Source: a virus
DNA: 64,000 nt
IMG/VR virus record: IMGVR_UViG_3300029319_000002
Location: 62,001 to 126,000 of that record
Strand: one strand, 5' to 3'
The number at the start of each line of letters is the position of its first letter. Within the stretch, counting starts at the first letter, position 1. A program made the translations under genes and the position numbers. The notes beneath the pieces were generated by a model. It worked only from the letters and a program-made list of their open reading frames with translations, was not told where the DNA came from and searched no databases. Of the stretch, positions 41,105-50,028 are shown piece after piece.

Positions 41105-42691
41105 ATGGGTTGGTCAGACAAATATAAAAAAACAATTGACTGTAATAACCCCAAGGGTTTTTCTCAACGTGCTCATTGCCAAGGGAAAAAGAAAAAAGTG
41201 AATGAAGAAAATGCTAAGAGATGTAAAGTAGGTTACTACTATTGCTTTACTGAAAAAAAGTGTAAAAAGATTCCTATCGGATACCATGTAGGTCGTGGTG
41301 GATATCTTGCAAAAGATAATGAAGATAGTTCCAGTGAAGATAATAAGAACGGTAAGAAAAATGGCAATGGATCTAATGGAAACGGTTCTAACGGTAATGG
41401 ATCTAATGGTGGCAATGGAGGTGGAATGAGTGAAGAGCTCAATGCTGACGATAAACCATTCGTTAAAAAATTAGTTGGAAAACTAAGAAAGGGTTCTAAA
41501 ACACACGCAAAACAAGCAGATGATTTAGAAAAAGCAATGAAAGAGGAGTCAAATCCTCGTATTCCTCGTAAAAAAGGTCAACCATCTAACTCCAAAAAAC
41601 ACTCTGATCTATATACTGATGAGAACCCCAAGGGAACTATCCATGGACTTGGTTTTAAAGATGTAACAACTGCCAAGGCAAGTGTTACAAAAATAAAAAA
41701 TTCAAGTCGATCCCATGCTCATAAAATCCAAGCAGCAGTTGCTATGGAACAAAGAGCAAGAGAAATGGGAAAAACTGCTGAAGCTGCTGTTTATCGAAAG
41801 TTTATAAATTCAATGAAAGAAAAAACTAAGAAAATGAACGAAGGCACTCTCCATAAATGGTTCAAGGGGTCCAAATCAAAAGATGGTAAAGGTGGTTGGG
41901 TTAATGTCGTAACAGGAGGAACCTGTGCGAGTGACAAACCTGGAGAGGGAACTCCAAAGTGTGTTTCTTCTGCAAAAAGAGCAAGTATGACAAAAGCAGA
42001 AAGACTCTCTGCTGCTAGAAGAAAGAAAAAAGCAGATCCTGGACAGCAACAAAAGACTGGTGCTGCAAAACCCACATATGTTTCAACTGACCCTAAAAAG
42101 AAAATGAAAGAAGAAGCAATCCTAGAAACTAAAGACAAGAAAGGAAAAGGTAGTGGCAAGAAAGATGCCTGCTATCATAAAGTAAAGTCTCGTTATTCTG
42201 TTTGGCCAAGTGCATATGCATCTGGTGCGTTGGTCAAGTGCCGTAAGGTTGGTGCTGCAAATTGGGGAAACAAATCTGAAGAAGTCGATATTCAGGAGAA
42301 GAAAAAGGGTGGTGCTAAAAAGTGCTGGCCTGGATATAAAAAAGTTGGCACACAAAAATTATTTGGTAAAACTTATAATCGTTGTGTAAAAGCAAGTTAT
42401 GAAGTTGATGGCATGACTTTTAAAAAATTTAGAGAACTTTCGGAAGGAGCTGCCTGGACAAAAAAGTCCGGTAAGAACCCTTCAGGAGGACTAAATGAGA
42501 AGGGTCGTAAATCTTATGAAAGAGAAAATCCAGGATCAGATCTTAAGGCACCCAGCAAAAAAGTTGGCAATAAGAGAAGAGCATCATTCTGTGCAAGAAT
42601 GAAAGGTATGAAGGCAAAACTAACTTCTGCCAAAACTGCTAGAGATCCTGATAGCAGAATTAATAAATCATTGAGAGCTTGGAACTGTTAA
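41105..42691 (+). CDS. Lys-rich modular protein between the terminase subunits (528 aa)
   Basis: A very basic protein made of short Cys- or Trp-containing modules: a CxxGYYYCFTEKKCKK start (about residues 40-56), an Asn/Gly linker (about 85-106), a helical GTIHGLGFKDVTTAKASVTK block (about 179-230), GTLHKWFKGSKSKDGKGGWV with a Cys pair (about 247-290), KDACYHKVKSRYSVWPSAYA with ALVKCRKVGAANWGNKS, a CWPGYKKV block, and a C-terminal KNPSGGLNEKGRKSYERENP region ending RAWNC. I recognise these as DUF5872-, DUF6321- and related-type modules seen singly in marine phages and algal viruses. A DNA-associated role is inferred from charge. Confidence 0.6.
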   Translation: MGWSDKYKKTIDCNNPKGFSQRAHCQGKKKKVNEENAKRCKVGYYYCFTEKKCKKIPIGYHVGRGGYLAKDNEDSSSEDNKNGKKNGNGSNGNGSNGNGSNGGNGGGMSEELNADDKPFVKKLVGKLRKGSKTHAKQADDLEKAMKEESNPRIPRKKGQPSNSKKHSDLYTDENPKGTIHGLGFKDVTTAKASVTKIKNSSRSHAHKIQAAVAMEQRAREMGKTAEAAVYRKFINSMKEKTKKMNEGTLHKWFKGSKSKDGKGGWVNVVTGGTCASDKPGEGTPKCVSSAKRASMTKAERLSAARRKKKADPGQQQKTGAAKPTYVSTDPKKKMKEEAILETKDKKGKGSGKKDACYHKVKSRYSVWPSAYASGALVKCRKVGAANWGNKSEEVDIQEKKKGGAKKCWPGYKKVGTQKLFGKTYNRCVKASYEVDGMTFKKFRELSEGAAWTKKSGKNPSGGLNEKGRKSYERENPGSDLKAPSKKVGNKRRASFCARMKGMKAKLTSAKTARDPDSRINKSLRAWNC

Positions 42692-42697
42692 TAATGT

Positions 42698-44344
42698 ATG
42701 TCTGATAATGTATATCTTGGTAATCCTAATCTAAAAAAAGCAAATACTACAATTGAGTTTACTCAAGAAGAGATTGCTGAGTTTATTAAGTGTAAACAAG
42801 ATCCTGTTTATTTTGCAAGAAAATATATAAAAATTGTTTCTGTAGATGAAGGACTTGTTCCTTTTAATCTATATAAATTTCAGGAAAAATTAATTAAACG
42901 ATTTCATAAAAATCGTTTTAATATTTGTTTGATGCCACGACAGACTGGTAAATCCACTACCGTAGTTTCATACTTATTACATTATGCAGTCTTTAATGAT
43001 AATGTAAATATTGGTATTCTTGCAAACAAAGCAGCAACTGCAAGGGAATTACTTGGTAGATTGCAGACTGCTTATGAAAATTTGCCAAAATGGATGCAAC
43101 AGGGTATCCTGTCATGGAATAAAGGTTCACTGGAGTTAGAAAATGGATCGAAAATACTTGCGGCTTCTACGTCAGCTTCTGCAGTACGGGGTATGTCCTT
43201 TAATATTATCTTCCTTGACGAATTTGCCTTTATTCCTAACCATATTGCTGACCAGTTCTTTGCCTCTGTTTATCCTACTATTTCGTCTGGTAAGAGCACG
43301 AAAGTCATCATAGTTTCAACCCCACATGGTATGAATCATTTCTACCGTATGTGGCATGATGCAGAAAGAAAGAAAAATGAATATGTTCCCACTGTTGTTC
43401 ACTGGAAAGAGGTTCCAGGTAGAAACGAAGCATGGAAAAAACAAACAATTGCAAACACTTCAGAAGATCAGTTTAGGGTTGAGTTTGAATGCGAGTTTCT
43501 AGGATCTGTTGATACTTTAATCAATCCAAATGTTCTAAGAAATTTAGTATATGAAGATCCAATAAAAAAGAATAAAGGATTAGATGTTTATGAGAATCCT
43601 ATTCCAGAGAGAAATTATATTGTAACTGTTGACGTTGCTAGAGGTGTAAGTCATGACTATTCAGCATTTATTGTCTATGATATTACAGATTTTCCATATA
43701 AGGTAGTAGCAAAGTATAAGAATAATACGATTAAACCAATGCTATTTCCCAATATCATTAAAGACATTGCTGTAGCATACAATCAAGCATATGTTTTGAC
43801 TGAAGTTAATGACCTTGGAGATCAAGTTGCATCTATATTATACTTTGACCTTGAATATGAAAATATTTTAATGTGTGCAATGAGAGGTAGGGCAGGACAA
43901 ATTGTAGGATCAGGATTTAGTGGAAAGAAATCTCAACTTGGTGTTCGCATGACTGCTGCAGTTAAGAAGTTAGGTTGTTCAAACTTGAAGACTTTAGTAG
44001 AAGACCATAAACTAATAACAAAAGATTATGACATCATTTCAGAACTAACTACCTTTATTCAAAGGGGCAGATCTTTTGAAGCAGAAGAAGGATGTAATGA
44101 TGACCTTGCAATGTGTTTAGTTATTTTTGCTTGGTTGGTTGCTCAGGACTATTTTAAAGAAATGACGAACAACGACGTTCGCAAGAGAATATATGAGGAA
44201 CAAAAAAATCAAATTGAACAAGATATGGCACCTTTTGGATTTATTCAAACTGGACTTGATGAAGAAAGTTTTTTAGATAAAAATGGTGATAGATGGTACA
44301 CAGATGAATATGGTGATGTTGCTTCGACATGGGAATTATTTTAA
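42698..44344 (+). CDS. gp17: gp17-like large terminase subunit (548 aa)
   Basis: ATP-driven packaging motor and headful nuclease. Walker A is MPRQTGKST (about residues 79-87) and Walker B is IIFLDEFAF (about 170-178). The RNase H-like nuclease begins with TVDVARGVSHDYSAF (catalytic Asp about 312) and contains a second acidic cluster, CNDDLAMCL (about 465-473). T4 gp17 is 610 aa; this is a usual length for cyanophages. The start is 6 bases after the modular protein, so they are probably co-transcribed. Confidence 0.95.
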   Translation: MSDNVYLGNPNLKKANTTIEFTQEEIAEFIKCKQDPVYFARKYIKIVSVDEGLVPFNLYKFQEKLIKRFHKNRFNICLMPRQTGKSTTVVSYLLHYAVFNDNVNIGILANKAATARELLGRLQTAYENLPKWMQQGILSWNKGSLELENGSKILAASTSASAVRGMSFNIIFLDEFAFIPNHIADQFFASVYPTISSGKSTKVIIVSTPHGMNHFYRMWHDAERKKNEYVPTVVHWKEVPGRNEAWKKQTIANTSEDQFRVEFECEFLGSVDTLINPNVLRNLVYEDPIKKNKGLDVYENPIPERNYIVTVDVARGVSHDYSAFIVYDITDFPYKVVAKYKNNTIKPMLFPNIIKDIAVAYNQAYVLTEVNDLGDQVASILYFDLEYENILMCAMRGRAGQIVGSGFSGKKSQLGVRMTAAVKKLGCSNLKTLVEDHKLITKDYDIISELTTFIQRGRSFEAEEGCNDDLAMCLVIFAWLVAQDYFKEMTNNDVRKRIYEEQKNQIEQDMAPFGFIQTGLDEESFLDKNGDRWYTDEYGDVASTWELF

Positions 44345-44369
44345 GGTTCTTTTTAAAGAAAGGGTTTTG

Positions 44370-44376
44370 ATAAATA
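44370..44376 (+). promoter_or_regulatory. Late promoter ATAAATA before gp18
   Basis: TTTTGATAAATATTTTT, 38 bases before the gp18 start, with AGAGGGAGAC as a strong ribosome binding site. Sheath protein is needed in many copies, so a dedicated late promoter fits. Confidence 0.6.
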
Positions 44377-44413
44377 TTTTTAGACAAAATCTTTTAATAA
44401 AAAAGAGGGAGAC

Positions 44414-47050
44414 ATGGCTCTAAATTTAGGATCACCAGGAGTTTCTGTAAAGGAAATTGATTTAACTCAAGGTGCAATTCAGGGTGTAGTAGATATTACC
44501 GGTGCTATTGCTGGTCCTTTTGAAAGAGGACCAGTAAGTGAGCCCACACCAATTGCATCTGAGAAGGATCTACTCGACATTTTCGGAAATCCATCATCAA
44601 CCGACAATCAGTATGAGTACTTCCTGACTGCATCTCAGTATCTTTCCTATGGTGGAAATTTACAAGTAGTTAGAGTTGGTGGTGGAGAGTTAAGTAATGC
44701 TAATGCAGCAGTAGGAGCTGCAGTTACCACTCTATCAATTCAAAATTATGATGACTTTAATGATAATCATGGTGGAGATACTTCTTACTATTATGCAGCC
44801 AGAACTCCTGGATCTTATGCAAATGGTCTAAAGGTCTGTACGATTGATGCCTATGCTGACCAGGTTCTAACTGGAGTTACTACGGCCGGTATTGCTGTTG
44901 GTGCGGGTGTTACGCAAGCAACAACTGCAGAATATGCTGGTACTGATGGAACTCTAAAAAACCTCGATGGATACCACAAAGGTATCGTCATGGGCATCGG
45001 AAGCAGTGAAATTACAGTCAAGTATGTCTCACACGTATCTGCTGGTGGAACTGAAACTAAAGTCGAATATGGTGAAGGAACTGCTTATGAGTTTGTAACT
45101 ACTTCTGCTCTAACTGTTTCTGGTGCTACTGGATCTGCTACAACCACTGTTACCGTATCTCAAAGAGCATTTGCAGGTACAACTGATGCTGCACATGGTT
45201 CTGGTGTAAATGTTAACCTCTTTAACTCTGTTGCCACAACAACAATCGATAATGCGGGTGGAACATCTCTTGCTGCCTCTGGTGCCGGTGCAACTTCATT
45301 CTTTGTTGCCAGTGCAACTGGAATCACAACATTAACCAAACTATTGATTGATAATGAAATTATTGATATCATCAGTGTAAATTCTACTACTAACTTCATC
45401 GGAATTGGTACTGATGAAGCAGCTGCTCTTGCAAATAGAGGTCAAGTAGGAACAACAACTGCTGCTCACGTTGATGGTTCAACTGTAAGAGTGGTTGATG
45501 CCTCTTTCGTTGCCGGAACCACTGATGGTGCTGTTGCTGCTGGTGATCTATCATTCGGAGTTGTCGGTTCTGCTAGTAGTTTCACCAGTGGAGATATTGC
45601 TCAGATTGATAGTGAGTTCCTCCTAGTTTCTGGAACTTCCGAAAGCAGCACACTAACTCCTACCGGTAAAAAGAACTGGTATGATGAGCAAAAGTTAGGA
45701 CTTGCAAACGGTGATATTTTCTGGAAGTCTATTGCACCCAAACCTAAAACTTCTGAGTATGCCTCTAGCAGAGGTTCCCGTAATGACCAGATGCATATAG
45801 TTGTTGTTGATGATGAAGGTGGAGTTTCTGGAAATGCCGGAACCATTCTAGAGAAGCATATCAATCTATCCAAGGCATTTGATGCTACAAGTTCTGCTAG
45901 CCTATCTGTATATTATAAGGATTATGTCAAGAATAATTCTGGACAAATATATCCAGGTGTCGCAGAAACTGGTTCTGCCACCGGATTTACTGCTGGAGCA
46001 GCAAGTCTAACTGCCTTAGGTTCTGGTGCCGGTGCCGCAGGACAGAAAGCACAAGACGTTCTTGCATTCCATGCATGTGGTACTAAAACATATGCATTAG
46101 AAAATGGATATAATTATTCCGGGACTCTAACTGCTCCTGGATATTCTTGCACACTCGCAAGTATTGTTAGTGGTTATTCTGAGTTTTCTTCGGAAGATAT
46201 TCCCATTGACTTCTTAATCATGGGACCTTCAATGTCTGCAAGTAGAGCAGAGTCACAAGCCAAGGCAAACAAACTCATTACAATTGCTAATGAGAGAAAG
46301 GATTGTATGGCATGTATTTCTCCTCATCGTGGTGATGTTGTTGGTAATGCTAATGGATCTACCGACATCACTAACAAAATTATTCAGTATTATGATGGAA
46401 TTACTCATAGTTCTTATGCAGTATTTGATACTGGATATAAGTATACATTCGATAGATTTACAAATTCTTTCGTATATGTACCCACTAGTGGTGATATTGC
46501 TGGCATCATGGCAAGAACTAATAGCATTAACTTCCCCTGGTACTCACCCGCAGGTGCTGCTAGAGGTGCTCTGAACAATGTTATTAAACTTGCATATAAT
46601 CCCACTCAATTAGAAAGAGATAGATTATATGGTGCTGCAATTAATCCAATCATCACAACTAGAGGACAGGGAACAGTTCTTTTTGGAGATAAAACATCCT
46701 TAGGAAAAGAAGGTTCTGCTTTCAGTAGAATTAACGTTCGTCGTTTATTCCTCACAATCGAAGAATCTATCTCTAGATTCTCCAGATCTACATTATTTGA
46801 ATTCAACGATACTATTACAAGAGCAAACTTTGTAAACATTGTTGAACCATATCTTCGTGATATTCAGGCTAAGAGAGGTATTACCGACTTTAGACTTATT
46901 TGTGATGAGAGCAATAACACACCTGATGTTATTGATAGAAATGAATTTAGAGCAGATATCTTTATTCAACCTGCTAGATCAATCAACTTCATCTCCTTGA
47001 CATTCGTTGCCACTGCAACTGGTGCTAGCTTCACTGAGGCTGCTGGTTAA
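44414..47050 (+). CDS. gp18: gp18-like contractile tail sheath protein (878 aa)
   Basis: Forms the outer sheath that contracts on infection. The N-terminus MALNLGSPGVSVKEIDLTQG and GPFERGPVSEPTPIASEKDL (about residues 36-55) are typical, as is the C-terminal GQGTVLFGDKT followed by NVRRLFLTIEESISRFSRST. T4 gp18 is 659 aa. The additional length is mostly an inserted Gly/Ala/Thr-rich region (about residues 150-390) with an LLIDNEIIDII and NRGQVGTTTAAHVDGS hairpin module that probably decorates the sheath exterior. Confidence 0.93.
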   Translation: MALNLGSPGVSVKEIDLTQGAIQGVVDITGAIAGPFERGPVSEPTPIASEKDLLDIFGNPSSTDNQYEYFLTASQYLSYGGNLQVVRVGGGELSNANAAVGAAVTTLSIQNYDDFNDNHGGDTSYYYAARTPGSYANGLKVCTIDAYADQVLTGVTTAGIAVGAGVTQATTAEYAGTDGTLKNLDGYHKGIVMGIGSSEITVKYVSHVSAGGTETKVEYGEGTAYEFVTTSALTVSGATGSATTTVTVSQRAFAGTTDAAHGSGVNVNLFNSVATTTIDNAGGTSLAASGAGATSFFVASATGITTLTKLLIDNEIIDIISVNSTTNFIGIGTDEAAALANRGQVGTTTAAHVDGSTVRVVDASFVAGTTDGAVAAGDLSFGVVGSASSFTSGDIAQIDSEFLLVSGTSESSTLTPTGKKNWYDEQKLGLANGDIFWKSIAPKPKTSEYASSRGSRNDQMHIVVVDDEGGVSGNAGTILEKHINLSKAFDATSSASLSVYYKDYVKNNSGQIYPGVAETGSATGFTAGAASLTALGSGAGAAGQKAQDVLAFHACGTKTYALENGYNYSGTLTAPGYSCTLASIVSGYSEFSSEDIPIDFLIMGPSMSASRAESQAKANKLITIANERKDCMACISPHRGDVVGNANGSTDITNKIIQYYDGITHSSYAVFDTGYKYTFDRFTNSFVYVPTSGDIAGIMARTNSINFPWYSPAGAARGALNNVIKLAYNPTQLERDRLYGAAINPIITTRGQGTVLFGDKTSLGKEGSAFSRINVRRLFLTIEESISRFSRSTLFEFNDTITRANFVNIVEPYLRDIQAKRGITDFRLICDESNNTPDVIDRNEFRADIFIQPARSINFISLTFVATATGASFTEAAG

Positions 47051-47062
47051 TATCGTTAATGA

Positions 47063-47084
47063 TGCCCAGTCATGAGACTGGGCA
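47063..47084 (+). terminator. Hairpin terminator after gp18
   Basis: TGCCCAGT (47063-47070) pairs perfectly with ACTGGGCA (47077-47084) across a 6-base loop, then CTTGATTTTGTT. This stem with T-rich tail sits 12 bases after the gp18 stop and would limit readthrough into gp19, allowing different levels of sheath and tube. Confidence 0.6.
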
Positions 47085-47121
47085 CTTGATTTTGTTAAAA
47101 TCAATTAATTAGGACAGAACA

Positions 47122-47835
47122 ATGGCATTCAATAAAATTCAAACAAAAGAAAGAACTCTTGATGATTTCAAAGCAAGATTGAAGGGTGGAGGTGTACGCC
47201 CCAATCTGTTTGAGGTTGAATTATATTTCCCAACCCTATCAGATTTTACAGATTTCAACACTGCTAATTCTGAAGCCGAAGAAAATGAAAATAATGATAA
47301 TGATGAAAATGCAGCAGGACAAAACCGTTTAACTGAGGATGTAAGATTCCTTGTTAAGGGTGCTAACCTACCTGCTTCTAACATCTCACCAATCGAAGTT
47401 CCATTCCGTGGTCGTACATTAAAGATTGCTGGAGACAGAACTTTCGATACATGGACAGTTACTGTTATCAATGACACAAACTTCAACATCCGTGATGCTT
47501 TTGAAAGATGGATGAGTTTCATCTCCAAGCACGATTCCACTGCTGGTACTATTAAACCATCTTCTTACCAAAGAGATGCTTATGTTCACCAGTTAGGAAC
47601 TCCTGGTGTAACTCAACCTAGAACAACATATGATGAATCTTCTAGAGCTGATTTAGACTATCAGTCTGATATCCCTAGACTTCGTTCTTACAGATTCTAT
47701 GGTGTATTCCCCACCAATATTTCTCCTATTGATCTATCATACGATACAACTGATACTATTGAGGAGTTTACTGTTGAACTACAGGTTCAGTATTGGAAGG
47801 CATACTCTGGTAAGGGCAACCTAAGAGTTGACTGA
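47122..47835 (+). CDS. gp19: gp19-like tail tube protein (237 aa)
   Basis: Forms the inner tail tube by stacking hexamers. TLDDFKARLKGGGVRPNLFE near the start, NLPASNISPIEVPFRGRTLK and TFDTWTVTVINDTNFNIRDA are the conserved tube-fold segments of gp19. T4 gp19 is 163 aa. The difference is mostly an acidic, Asn-rich loop at about residues 40-70 (SEAEENENNDNDENAAGQN) and a longer C-terminus. It follows gp18 behind the terminator hairpin. Confidence 0.93.
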   Translation: MAFNKIQTKERTLDDFKARLKGGGVRPNLFEVELYFPTLSDFTDFNTANSEAEENENNDNDENAAGQNRLTEDVRFLVKGANLPASNISPIEVPFRGRTLKIAGDRTFDTWTVTVINDTNFNIRDAFERWMSFISKHDSTAGTIKPSSYQRDAYVHQLGTPGVTQPRTTYDESSRADLDYQSDIPRLRSYRFYGVFPTNISPIDLSYDTTDTIEEFTVELQVQYWKAYSGKGNLRVD

Positions 47836-47841
47836 TAAATA
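47835..47841 (+). promoter_or_regulatory. Late promoter ATAAATA before gp20
   Basis: CTGATAAATAGAG overlaps the gp19 stop and lies 32 bases before gp20. A small hairpin, GAGTAT/ATACTC (47842-47858), follows directly and could lie at the 5' end of the transcript. Confidence 0.55.
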
Positions 47842-47872
47842 GAGTATAACGCATACTCAGTCAAGATATACG

Positions 47873-49510
47873 ATGGCGAATCTTTTTGGTTTTTCTTTTG
47901 ATGATGAAAAAAAGAAGGGGAGTGGGAAGTTAGTATCTCCCGTTCCCCCTTCTGACGCTGATGAATCAGACTTTTATGTGCAGAGTGGATTTTATGGTCA
48001 GTATCTTGACACTGATGGAGTTTATAAAACTGAGTTTGATTTAATTAAAAGATACCGAGAGATGTCACACTATCCTGAGTGTGATTCTGCGGTCGAAGAT
48101 ATTGTGAATGAAGCAATCGTTTCCGACACTGATGATTCACCTATTGAAATTGAATTATCAAATCTAAATGCCAGTGATAAATTAAAAGATTTGATTTATG
48201 CAGAATTTAAGAATGTTAAAGAACTTCTAAACTTTGATAGATCGAGTCACGAAATTTTTAGGAATTGGTATATTGATGGAAGAATTCTCTATCATAAAGT
48301 CATAGATTTTAAAAATCCTGAGCAGGGCATTCAAGAGTTGAGACCCATTGATCCTCTTGATATTAGATATGTAAGAAAGAAAAAACAATTAGATCCAAAA
48401 ACTCAAGTCATTCAAAAAACTCTTGCTGGTGCTGGAAGTTTGGATGAACTTGAATCCGAAATTGAAGAATACTATGAGTATACTATTGATAAAGGAAAGC
48501 ATGGAACTGGTGTCAAGAAAGTAAAAATTTCAAAGGAAGCAATTACATATTGCACCTCTGGTTTAGTAGATAGAAACAAGAAAACCACTCTATCTTATTT
48601 ACAAAAAGCAATCAAAGCATTTAATCAACTTTATATGATTGAAGATAGTCTTGTAATTTATAGACTATCAAGAGCACCAGAACGTAGAATTTTTTACATT
48701 GATGTTGGTAATCTACCTAAAGTAAAGGCAGAACAATATCTACGTGATGTTATGTCACGTTACCGTAATAAGTTGGTATATAATGCCAACACTGGTGAGA
48801 TTCGTGATGATAAAAAATTCATGAGTATGCTAGAAGATTTCTGGCTTCCCCGTCGTGAAGGTGGTCGTGGAACAGAAATCACAACCCTCCCCGGTGGTCA
48901 AAACCTTGGAGAAATTACTGATATTGAATATTTCCAAAAGAAATTATACAGAGCACTAAGTGTTCCCGAATCTAGAATTGCAAATGATGGTGGTTTTAAT
49001 CTAGGAAGATCATCTGAGATCCTTCGTGATGAATTAAAATTCAGCAAATTTGTTTCTAGACTTAGAAAAAGATTCTCTAGATTATTCAATGATCTTCTCA
49101 GGACTCAATTAATTCTGAAGAATATTGTCACTCCAGAAGACTGGGATAAGATGGTTGAACACATTCAGTATGATTATTTGTATGATAATCATTTCGCAGA
49201 ATTAAAAAATTCTGAACTTTTAAATGAAAGATTAGGGTTACTTACCACTATTGAACCTTATATTGGCAAATATTACTCTAATGATTACGTTAAGAGAAAA
49301 GTTCTTCGTCAAACTGAAGAGGAAATGAAAGAGATACAAGATCAAATTAAAAAAGAAATTGCTGATGGAGAAATTCCTGATCCTAATGCACCTGTTGATG
49401 AAATGGGAAATCCTATTCCGGAGGGTGAAATGGGTATGATTGGAAAAGTTCCTATGGAACCTGAGATTGATGGTTCCGCAACTGAAGCACCTGAAGGTGG
49501 TGAGATATAA
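47873..49510 (+). CDS. gp20: gp20-like portal protein (545 aa)
   Basis: Dodecameric portal vertex protein that starts prohead assembly and is the DNA channel for gp17. SGFYGQYLDTDGVYKTEFDL, YREMSHYPECDSAVEDIVNE (about residues 61-80) and LRPIDPLDIRYVRK (about 162-175) are the conserved blocks used as a marker gene for T4-like cyanophages. The length is close to T4 gp20 (524 aa). The C-terminus is acidic (EGEMGMIGKVPMEPEIDGSA). Confidence 0.95.
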   Translation: MANLFGFSFDDEKKKGSGKLVSPVPPSDADESDFYVQSGFYGQYLDTDGVYKTEFDLIKRYREMSHYPECDSAVEDIVNEAIVSDTDDSPIEIELSNLNASDKLKDLIYAEFKNVKELLNFDRSSHEIFRNWYIDGRILYHKVIDFKNPEQGIQELRPIDPLDIRYVRKKKQLDPKTQVIQKTLAGAGSLDELESEIEEYYEYTIDKGKHGTGVKKVKISKEAITYCTSGLVDRNKKTTLSYLQKAIKAFNQLYMIEDSLVIYRLSRAPERRIFYIDVGNLPKVKAEQYLRDVMSRYRNKLVYNANTGEIRDDKKFMSMLEDFWLPRREGGRGTEITTLPGGQNLGEITDIEYFQKKLYRALSVPESRIANDGGFNLGRSSEILRDELKFSKFVSRLRKRFSRLFNDLLRTQLILKNIVTPEDWDKMVEHIQYDYLYDNHFAELKNSELLNERLGLLTTIEPYIGKYYSNDYVKRKVLRQTEEEMKEIQDQIKKEIADGEIPDPNAPVDEMGNPIPEGEMGMIGKVPMEPEIDGSATEAPEGGEI

Positions 49511-49540
49511 ATAACTTTAGTAATTTATTATTAATAAATA
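49506..49540 (+). promoter_or_regulatory. Tandem late promoters before the prohead core gene
   Basis: A perfect TATAAATA (49506-49513) overlaps the gp20 stop, and a second ATAAATA (49534-49540) touches the ATG at 49541. The first is well placed; the second is too close to produce a leader and may be chance or an alternative start. Confidence 0.55.
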
Positions 49541-49747
49541 ATGGACCCTAATCTAGTCGATAAGATTATTGCAGGTGACTCTGCAGCAGAAATTTCCGAT
49601 TACATCAAAGATGCTCTATTCGGAAAAGCTACAGACAAAATTGATGCATTAAGACCCGAGGTTGCTTCTTCCATTTTCAATTCATCTTTTGATGAAAAAG
49701 AAGTTGAACCTAATGTAGAACCAGAACAATTAGAGGATCAAGAATAA
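49541..49747 (+). CDS. gp67: Small prohead core-like protein (68 aa)
   Basis: MDPNLVDKIIAGDSAAEISDYI, a helix (ALFGKATDKIDALRPEVASS) and an acidic tail (DEKEVEPNVEPEQLEDQE). Small acidic core proteins of this sort (gp67/gp68 in T4) lie between portal and protease genes in T4-like phages and fill the prohead scaffold. I infer this from position and composition, not from a diagnostic motif. Its TAA overlaps the next ATG. Confidence 0.6.
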   Translation: MDPNLVDKIIAGDSAAEISDYIKDALFGKATDKIDALRPEVASSIFNSSFDEKEVEPNVEPEQLEDQE

Positions 49748-50025
49748 TGGCACTGGCATCAACAGATTTAACACCAAGTAACTATGTTCTTATTGGAAAT
49801 AATGTTACCACAATAACTTTCCAATGTCAGAGTGCTACTCCTGCTGTAATTAGTATTGCAACTACCAGTGCTGGAATAGCTACATCAACGGACGGTTTTG
49901 TTTATAATAGATTTGAAGGAGAAATGAAAAAGACGGTTACTGAATTGTCACATGATTCTGGTGCCGCATATGTTTATGCAAAAGCACTCACAGGAACTTC
50001 TAAGATTGTATATGAAGGTGCTTGA
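49747..50025 (+). CDS. Hypothetical virion-associated protein (92 aa)
   Basis: Starts in a TAATG overlap with the core gene. The product is beta-rich (YVLIGNNVTTITFQCQSATP, VISIATTSAGIATSTDGFVY) and ends in AYVYAKALTGTSKIVYEGA. This resembles short surface or decoration proteins of phage heads, such as small beta-sandwich domains, but no family is certain. It is coupled to the core gene and followed by the FG-GAP propeller gene. Confidence 0.6.
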   Translation: MALASTDLTPSNYVLIGNNVTTITFQCQSATPAVISIATTSAGIATSTDGFVYNRFEGEMKKTVTELSHDSGAAYVYAKALTGTSKIVYEGA

Positions 50026-50028
50026 TTT

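Noticed and set aside
41791-42355. Minus-strand frames (122 and 77 codons) in the lysine-rich gene
   Set aside because: Long Phe/Ser/Leu-rich translations are the expected complement of AAA/AAG/GAA-rich coding sequence; no start signals.
47842-47858. Small hairpin GAGTAT/ATACTC before gp20
   Set aside because: Only six pairs and no T tract, so not a terminator. It may lie at the 5' end of the gp20 transcript, but nothing supports a specific role.
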